Assembly: GCA_020055645.1 (NCBI GenBank)
Contig: CM034546.1
Coordinates: forward strand, 52,328,001 to 52,392,000
DNA length: 64,000 bases
Origin: Tomocerus qinae
Taxonomy: Eukaryota; Arthropoda; Collembola; Entomobryomorpha; Tomoceridae
Reading direction: 5' to 3'
Shown here: positions 56,069-64,000 of the stretch, piece after piece
Layout: each line of letters starts with the position of its first letter
Position numbering within the stretch: the stretch's first letter is position 1
Notes under the pieces: generated by a model
What the model was told of the DNA's origin: nothing
What the model saw: the letters and a program-made list of their open reading frames with translations, nothing else
Database searches by the model: none
Made by a program: the position numbers and the translations under genes

Positions 56069-56224
56069 TAATATGTGCGCCATTAAATCGAATCTCCATT
56101 ATGTAATAAATTGTAAAACAATAGTAATAAACAGAATTGAAAAATGTATTTAGTGACTGTAATTTTTAATACAACTCCATATAATTTTATTTCTTGATAC
56201 CATGTTATTAGCTTATTTACGCAC

Positions 56225-57161
56225 CAGTGGCGGCTCTAGGATTTGCGAGGCCCTGGGCAAAATGTTCGCGCGAGGCCCCATAATAATAATTCACAAATAT
56301 GCAAATTATTATATTAATTCAAATCTACGAATTTTTTCCGTTTTTAAATGAATTTGGCATATGAATAATTAGCGTGAAATTTTTTATGGTTTTTTGAATG
56401 TTATTGAAAACAAAACAAGTACGTGTACAGAAGTGAGTTTCGGGAGGACTATATTATGTGCTACTTACATCTCAATTACATATATTCGCGCGCAGCGCGA
56501 AAAACTTTGTCAATTTTTGACAAAAATTAGTCAAAACTGGCATATAATTGGCAAATCATCATTGTTTTGCTATTTTGAAAAAAAATATCTTTTTTCTTGG
56601 ATTTTGGGGCGGGGCTTTAGCCTATAAGGGTTTCCACCTCAATACGTCCTTTATTCATTCAAAATAAGACCCAAAATACTCTGGTAAAGACTGTTTTAAA
56701 TGCTATGCGGCATTTTAGAATTTGAATATTTTATTCATTGTTTTAAAAATTTCTTTATTTCTTTTAAGATTTAAAAAACTATTAGTGGTAACATAATTAT
56801 CTACATCTACTGCAATTACACAGGTTTGGTATCGCAAAATGCTACAAATTTGTGGATTGAAATGCATATAGTAATTCTATAATAATTCTGAGAGATGCTG
56901 CTTTCGTGTCACCAGTATGTTTTTACTACATTGCGCGATGTCTACTTTCGGTTTACTTTTCTTCCTTGAATTCTAAAAATTGTTTTGTAATAAAGCTGTA
57001 ACAAAACGTATAACTTAAACCAAAATGCAAAACCAGTATTTCTGACGTGAAATCAACACCGACAAGTTGAAATTCTTTCTTTGTCAAAGCTCTGCGCGAG
57101 GCCCCCAAAGCGCGAGGCCCTGGGCAACTGCCCAGTCTGCCCATTGGGAAAGCCGCCTCTG
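56225..57161. mobile_element. hAT-like non-autonomous element (CAGTGGCGGCTCTAGG family), copy 2
   Basis: The ends are CAGTGGCGGCTCTAGGATTT and AAAGCCGCCTCTG, with an exact 8-bp duplication TTACGCAC (56217-56224 and 57162-57169). At 937 bp it is very similar to the copy at 37894-38827 over its full length. No intact transposase frame. It lies just downstream of R12. Confidence 0.88.
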
Positions 57162-57282
57162 TTACGCACATAAGTACTTACCTTACTTTCTACTAAATAC
57201 CACTATATACTTATAAGGCTTAAAATTTTTATTTTCATATAAATCAAAACCAAATGACCTTATAGCTTACTCGGTAACTCAG

Positions 57283-59973
57283 CTATCTCCTGGGTCCACC
57301 TCTGCCGACAATTAGCTTAACGGTCCCTCTGGCTAAACCAATAAAGAATTTTGGCACACTCTTCTTAGTGATAAATGTTCCTAATCCAATTTGAAAATTT
57401 ACAGGCTTACAGGACTTTTGATACCTCTTGAGATACATTTTTTCACGTAACGTACCATCGGTGAATAAGCTACATTGTTTTGTTACTTTGTTGAATGAAT
57501 TAGTGAAAGTTTGTGTAAGTGTTAGAAATGATACCCATAAGGAGCAAGAAATAAGCACATAGGAAGCAGTTAAAAACAATGGAAATACATCTTTTAACTG
57601 CATCAGATAGACATTAGCAATTAATACACTACGAATAACAATTGACTGCATCGGGACGCTTATTAGACGAATCATTTCATTTACGATATCAAAGTTTATG
57701 CGTAATATATTCGAATGGTGGACGAGTACATTGATTGAGCGAGCCTTGCTATCGGTTTGGTAGTTGCTTCTTCCTAATCTGTAAACAAATTGTAAATTAT
57801 TAAAATACTTTTTTTAATTATTGGTTCTTTTTCTTTAAATGGAAAATAATATAATTTTTCTTTTCGGTGGCAATTTGTAAATAGATTTTTCTGTGTCAAC
57901 GGATGATTAAGCTCAAAATATTGTCAATTTATTAGGTATACTAAATATGCACTTGAGTTGAGTGGCCACAAGTCGTTTTTTAAAACACTTACGTCAGTTC
58001 TTCTGTCATGACATGACAAAGTTGCCATCCAAGCATATAACTTTCGAAAATAAAGTTAACTCGGACAGTTAAACACATCATCTGCCAAAATAAGAGTATG
58101 GAGATGATAATCACCATGATGAACGATTTGTAATTATCCGGAATAAGAGCGTAAATGAATATTGGTTCGTTGTATAAAAACCCCAGATAGAGAGATATTA
58201 GAAGCACTGGGTATATAAATGTGGAAATATTTAAAAGCATTAATCCGATTTCCAATTTTCTGTTTGAAATTATCGCATTGCTGTTCAAGTATTTATCTGA
58301 AAAATATAAGTTAAATAACATTTACAGATATATATAAAATTCTCTCACATTAAAAAATACCTTAAAACCAATTTCTACGGCCTATACAAAATCAAGAAAA
58401 ATGGCAAGATCATTTTTGTACCCTGATGGGAATCTAGGTTTTACAGCAACCCCATGTAATATTCAGAAAAATGTATTCTCTGTATGTGACTAATATTTGT
58501 GTCTGTCCTTGCCATTGCTGTTGAAGGTATTGAGCCAGGCTTGGCTTTCAGAACAATAGTGATGTAGTAAATAGGAAAACCTACAGCAAGCCGTAACAGA
58601 AGCTCGCCTGGGTGAAAGGGACCGCAAGTGTACATTTTTAGTAGAATAATAATAGAATGGACAGTAATTAAAAGCAGATCAATAATATTTGGCTGTCAAA
58701 TAAATATAAATGGAATCCAAAATAATAGAATAACAACTATGAGCTTCTATGAGCAATAATGATCATAACAATAAGGATTAATATTGAGTATTAAAATCAA
58801 AAGAAAATTAAAATCGATTGATGTTGACTATCAAAACCTAAAGAAAATCGAAATAGATTAGTGTTGACTATCAAAATAAACATAAATGGAATCCAGAATA
58901 ATAGAATAACAACTTCTTTGAGCAATAATGGTCATAGCAATAGCAATAAGGATTAATATTGAGTATTAAAATCAAAAGAAAATCAAAATCGGTTGATGTT
59001 GACTATCAAAACCTATGGAAAATCAAAATAGATTAGTGCTGACTATCAAAACCAATAAAAAATCAATACAAACTAATTTTGACTGTCTTAGCTTACAGAC
59101 AATCAGAATATATTAATGTTGTCAATCAAAATCAACATCAAATCAAAATGAAATGAAGACAACGTGAGTGAGCGATATCTCAGCAACCTATTGACCGACT
59201 ACAACCAAAATACTTGGAATTCGTCACTAGTCGATAGAATCCGCCAAGTTTGGTCAACTTCGGTCAATGCATTCGAAAGTTATCGTTTATACGAACGGTC
59301 ATGCGGACAGAATGTGCGGTTCTATAAGCTGCCTTATTAAAGGCGAGCTACAGACAAATGACGAATTCGTAATTAACTAAAATAAAAATCGATGACAATT
59401 TGGTTTTAATAACCATAAAAAGATGGTATAAAAGCGGACAGGTCAACCGGCACTACTCCCTAGATTGCACTAACCCCATGACAAGAAAATTAGGCCAAAA
59501 ATTGAAAAGATAAACTTCTATGATATTAAATTTCTGTTTTGCAATGTTTAATAACAGATAAAGATAATCAACAACTTACATTCAAACTTCTTCACAATCC
59601 TGGAAAAATCTGTCAAAAAGGCAGCCCCTGTAGGACCATAAATAGAAACTGATAGATGCATAATTGATCCCAGGGCTAATAAACAACAAAGAAAGAAACA
59701 CATCGGGGTGTTATGTGTGGTGTCCCCTAACAAATACAAAACTATTAATTCAGCTATGAAGAACGCATTAGCCAAAAACCAAATGGCTTGCATACCCTTC
59801 ACTACGGAATGGACTCTTTTTGACTTGGAAACGGTCAAAGTACTCTCTTTCTCATTCCAGACGTATGGTAGAGCTCCTATCAGATACCCTAAATTAATGT
59901 TTTGGGATAAACTAGCAAAAGCTCGTTTGGAGATTGCTTTAAGTCTCGTGTTTGCTTTGTTATGTAATACCAT
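57283..59973 (-). CDS. R12: subtype II seven-TM chemoreceptor-like protein
   Basis: Exons 59580-59973, 57993-58296 and 57283-57778 (394, 304 and 496 nt) join in phases 1 and 2, giving 397 residues. Subtype II marks are GDTTHNTPMCFF, KYLNSNAIISNRKLEI, NEPIFIYALIPDNYKSF and LMQLKDVFPLFLTASY. An otherwise invariant WNEKDCSL is WNEKESTL here, so the conserved cysteine in the N-terminal block is lost. The ATG at 59973 follows ttcaaag, as in R5 and R9. The open frame runs further upstream, but paralogue starts support this ATG. Intron 1 is 1283 nt with low-complexity repeats, and intron 2 is 214 nt. It ends with IVGRGGPRR. The role is inferred, as for the others. Confidence 0.84.
58680..59150. repeat. 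Imperfect repeats in R12 intron 1
   Basis: The phrases ggattaatattgagtattaa, gttgactatcaaaacct and aatggaatcca.aataatag recur two to four times (for example about 58690 and 58867, 58770 and 58946, 58815 and 58990). The repeat spacing is about 175 bp at the start, followed by shorter units of about 40-50 bp. The copies have diverged. This explains most of the expansion of intron 1. Confidence 0.6.
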
Positions 59974-60539
59974 CTTTGAATTGTAAAGTGAAATCAAAAA
60001 AATGTCTTAAAAATTTTAAATATATTTTACACTGTGAAGAGACAAGAAATAAATTTCAAGTGAACACAAAGCCACTAATTCGTATAAGAACTTTAGTTTA
60101 TAAGTTGTTCTGGTGTTCATCTGATCAAGAATGTTAACTGAACGGAATAATAGTTTACGTTTTAAAACGCTATTGTAGTGACACGCATGCAAGGAAATAT
60201 ATTTATAGGTTAGACTAGTGAACATCCAGCTGAACATTTATCTAGACCAGTAAGGTAACAGCAATACTTGGAGGTAAGTACTCTATACAGTTTTTATACG
60301 GGGATTTAACTCTGTGAACTGCAGTAGAGAGTACTTTAATGTATTATCATATTTAATATGAAATACTCTAAATAACTGTTATTGTACACTGTCAGTGTAA
60401 GAAAACTTTTGTAACTATAAGAATTGACAGTTTAACAATATTATACAGAAAGAATGCGACATGAAAGAGGACATAGAGTTCGTTTCTGTTGGCTTTTCTT
60501 TCTTCATGAGCAACACACGTTTGACATACATGCAACTAA

Positions 60540-60970
60540 TTTATTATTCCGTGCTTTTACAGTTGAAATGGATGGATTGTCATTTCTTCCAGGCTTCCAA
60601 TTCCAACTATGTTACTATCTTATACAGATAATGTATTCTGAAGAAATAAACAATAATAGTAGAGCTTTGTAGTTAAAACTTACTCCCATCCTCTCTTAAC
60701 TTCCTTCGCTGTATTTGCTGCTAACAGCCCGAAAAATTCTGTTATTCCGACAGAATAAATTTTTAATCACTTATGACATGACTCATATAGGAAGTATTAT
60801 CCTGGCTGCTTTTGCCCTAGAGAGAGGTGGAGAAACTCTGAATAATACATAAGGAATAAGTTGTGTTTAAGGTTAGCCTTTATTACTTACCAATGAACTA
60901 TCTAAAAGAATATGAAGCCTAAAACTACTTTTATAATATACGCTACGTACGGCTTATAGCTTAAACCTAT
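60540..60970 (-). repeat. Recurrent upstream block (copy at R12)
   Basis: The landmarks are tttacagttgaaatggatgg, ttccaggcttccaattccaa, agagaggtggagaaactctg, ttattacttaccaatgaact and acttttataatatacgctac. On the minus strand it reads a tatattataaaagtag word, then a gtaagtaata donor-like word. It lies 0.6-1 kb upstream of the R12 start. Confidence 0.5.
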
Positions 60971-61774
60971 GCATTTACATTTAAACACTAAGCTACAAAA
61001 TACATAGTCAAATTTCCTCACTGGCCTTCCGCTGAAAAGACATTCGAAATTCGAAGCTCTTAGATGTCAGATGTTCATTAATAAATCTTATGTCCATTAT
61101 GTAATAAATTGTAATTTAATTATAATGATATTAGCATTTCATTAGCTTAACACCAAACAGGATGTCAAAAATTTTTGATATCTGACATAATATAATTATA
61201 CCTAATATAATATGCAGAATTTAATGAACATGTGTCACTTTACTTTATACAATAAAATCATGATGAGTCTTCGTTTGGCTCAAAATTCAAAATCGTTCAT
61301 ATTTTATTTTGTTGAAAGCCAATAAATCCCATAATCAGATAATGTTATTTAGGTCAATATGTTGATGTTAGGCTGTACAAACTATTTACAGGTTGACAAG
61401 TTTGCATACCTACATGCACAACATTCTATTTTGGGTTGAATTAAGGCTGTGCGTGGTTACACAAATACCTATCAATTTTATTGTTTCAAATAGGTTAGGT
61501 CACTCGAAAGCGGGTCCTCTGTTTCACTTCAACCCTATTTTGCATCGACAATGACATTACTTACAACCTTACAGCGGCATCCGTTTTAATTCCTAGAATT
61601 CAGATGCTTAATTGAATAGTCCGATAAATAGCCCATTCGAAAGATCTCGTTAAGTACGTCATGAATATGGTATTTATTTTGAGGGCAACCGCCCAAGTAA
61701 AAATGTTATGTCTGGTCTAATTCAAAAATCTCTGGAGCGTCGATATACTAGGAATTATCCCCAGAGATCCTTGT
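60971..61774. other. Spacer between R12 upstream block and R13 stop
   Basis: No gene seen. Part of it (about 61080-61330) matches the co-duplicated intergenic sequence near 27060-27140 and 50890-50990 (aataaatcttatgtccatta, tgagtcttcgtttggctcaa, gttgaaagccaataa). Confidence 0.4.
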
Positions 61775-63468
61775 CTATTGTTTGGTTCTACCAACCACCC
61801 CACCAACAAGGACCTTTATAGCGCCTCTTGCCAAACCAAGAAAAAACTTTGGCGCAGTCTTCTTGGTAATATATGTTCCTAATCCTATTTTAAACTTTAC
61901 AGGCTTACAAGACTTTTGAAACTTGCTTATGTACTTTTGTTCATAATCGTTTCCATGCTCGAATAATCTGAATTTTTTTGTTACTTTGTTAAAGTCATCA
62001 GTAAATGTTAGAGTAAGTCTCAAAAATAGTACCCATAACAAACATGTAACAAACGTGTAGAAAGCAGTAAGGGCAAGTGGAAACGTTGCTTTCCATTTCA
62101 TAAGCATTACAATAGAAACAAGGACGCTTCGAATAGCAATTGATTGGAAAGGTATGAGTACTGTTTCGAATATGCCGTTCACAATGTTAAAGTTGATTTG
62201 CAAAATACGAGTGTAGTGCACAATTACGTTGATAGAGCGAGCCATATCACTTGTTTGGTAACCTTTTCTTCCTAATCTGTAAACATTTCAACATTTCGAA
62301 TTAAAACTTCTATGTAATACGTGAGTTTTTGTTACTACTGACTAAAGAAATAAAAGAGACACTTACGTCAGTTCTTTGTTTACGACATGGCAAAGTTGCC
62401 ATCCTAGAATAAACATATGGAAGCCAAAATTAAGTTTGACAAAGAAACACAGACATTGCCAGGCGATTGCTGTGAACAATATGATGACCAATAAATATGA
62501 TTTGTAGTTCTCTGGAACAAAGTTGTACGTATATGTTGGTCCATTGTACAAAAACCCCAGGCAGAAAGACGTTAGAAGTATGGGGCACACCATTGTAAAG
62601 ATATTCAAGAGACGTAACCCAATTTCTAATTTGTTGTTAGAAATAGGCTCCTTGCTCTCCCAGTATTTGTCTGAAATAAAAATATAATTCCAAAATCATA
62701 AGAATTTACTATTATCGTGTCACATAAAATTGTCGAGTTTCTCACTTTTTGGGTCATCGCCGTTTAAATATTCTTTTTTAATATTATTGCAAAAAAATCT
62801 ACGAACCATTGATGTTCTTTCAATAAGGTTCCTAGTTTAATAAATTGTACCCTACAATGTGGAATAATGTTTTTATATCATGAAATGGTAGGACGAAAAA
62901 GAAAGATTAGAAAAACTTGACTGAAAATAAGTCCCAAATTTTAAAACGTTACCTAATTGTAATTAGTATAATAATATACATAATATGTATAGGCATCTAC
63001 TGTTATGTAAGAAAATCATATTAAATATTGTCATTACAATAAATGATAAAACGTTGTACAAAGTTATCATAACCTACATTCAAATATCTTTACAATTCTG
63101 GTGAAATCTGTAAAAAGAGCAACCGTTCTAGGACCATAAACAGAAACTGACAAGTGCATTAGGGATCCCAAGGTTGATATACAGCAAACAAAGAAAAGTA
63201 TTAGAGTGGTAAATGATCTATCTCCTACGAAATATAAAACGATTAATTCAACTACGAAGAACACATTAGCCAAAATCCAAACGGCTTGTGAACAATTCAC
63301 TATCAAATGTACTCTTTTTGACTTAGAGACAGTCAAACTACAATCTTTTTCATTCCAGATGAACGGGAGAGCTCCAACCCAATAACCCAAATTTATGTTT
63401 TGGGATAAACAATCAAAAGTCTGTTTGGAGAGGGCTTTCATTTCCTTTTTGGCTCTTCTGTTTGTCAT
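61775..63468 (-). CDS. R13: divergent seven-TM chemoreceptor-like protein of the main array
   Basis: Exons 63078-63468, 62367-62670 and 61775-62276 (391, 304 and 502 nt) join in phases 1 and 2, giving 398 residues. It keeps the family blocks (SQNINLGYWVGALPFIWNEK, KYWESKEPIS, GLGTYITKKTAPKFFLGLAR) but differs at many places from both subtypes: GPTYTYNFVPENYKSY in the exon 2 loop and GGVVGRTKQ at the end, six bases longer than the others. Exon 1 has the subtype I-like feature CCISTLGSLMHLSVSVYGPR but GDRSFTT rather than RDKTSN. Donor 1 is gtaggt and donor 2 is gtaagt. The ATG at 63468 (MTNRRAKKEM) is chosen by alignment, although the frame is open to 63549. It may be the oldest branch of the main array. 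The role is inferred, as above. Confidence 0.84.
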
Positions 63469-64000
63469 CTTATCATTAAATGTAAAAGTTTCCAACAATT
63501 TACACCGCAGCAAATCAAAAATATTATTCAGCCCAATACAACACTTCATATAATAGTTCCAATGTTCGGTGGAATGTTACACTACCTGAGATATAATATT
63601 GTACTGTCTTTATAATTTTTACGGAACTTAATATCTACTAATAATCCTTTAAACACATTGTGATACGTCAAAATGTGAATTTATATGGTTTGAAAAGGTT
63701 TGAAAGTTTCTTTAAAGCGGAAACTTTTTTCTATTTTCTATGCTTTGGGCTTCCAAGGGACTACTAAACATTTATCTATTTAGAAATGTAATGAGAAGGC
63801 AAGTTGTTACTATTAACTTTGACGTCATTAAATTCAAGAGAAATACGGAAGTAATGTTTTATGAATATATCCAATTTAATAAGAATAATATACCCACCAC
63901 ATTTAGGAATACTTATTTACTGCAGAAGCAATACATTTGACTTGAAAGAGGTATGTAACAACTACGCAGCAGTCAAATAGTCAGAACTTGTTGGTACACG
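63469..64000. other. Upstream region of R13 to window end
   Basis: No gene seen. The sequence is AT-rich and presumably contains the R13 promoter, but neither the subtype I TATA-like block nor the recurrent block is recognisable here. A 66-codon plus-strand frame at 63740-63940 has no features. Confidence 0.35.

Overview
This is a nuclear eukaryotic window. It is AT-rich, its genes have introns with GT-AG splice sites, its protein families are animal-like, and many transposon families are present. The receptor family and the small introns fit an arthropod. A springtail (Collembola) or another early-branching hexapod is my best guess, but nothing in the window proves it.

The main content is a tandem array of one multi-membrane-spanning receptor-like gene family, all on the minus strand. 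I count 13 loci: 11 look intact, one has a single-base frameshift, and one is a lone exon. I call them R1 to R13 from left to right. Each predicts a protein of about 393-398 residues with about seven hydrophobic segments. This resembles the insect gustatory/odorant receptor superfamily in size and layout, but the usual C-terminal TYhhhhhQF signature is absent. Assignment to that superfamily is an inference. R1 and R2 (1031-6336) form a divergent two-exon pair. R3 to R13 (11959-63468) share a rigid three-exon structure: exon 1 about 391 nt, exon 2 304 nt, exon 3 496 nt, with introns in phase 1 and phase 2. Two subtypes, I and II, alternate roughly as I-I-II, so the array probably grew by duplication of multi-gene blocks. 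Upstream sequences were copied with the genes and carry conserved TATA-like elements.

One unrelated gene interrupts the array: an intronless, apparently complete Rab geranylgeranyltransferase beta subunit on the plus strand (9721-10740), with all three zinc ligands.

The spaces and some introns are filled with mobile DNA, and many borders can be set by target-site duplications (TSDs). There is an intact mariner with a DD41D catalytic spacing (45451-46749). At least four families of non-autonomous hAT-like elements have 8-bp TSDs. There are two copies of a tRNA-headed SINE. A 2.3-kb foldback element with 720-bp arms sits inside one SINE and itself holds two hAT-like MITEs. A Mutator-like foldback element, several TA-flanked MITEs and two minisatellites complete the picture. 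Intron 1 of R9 has grown to 2.8 kb by such insertions.
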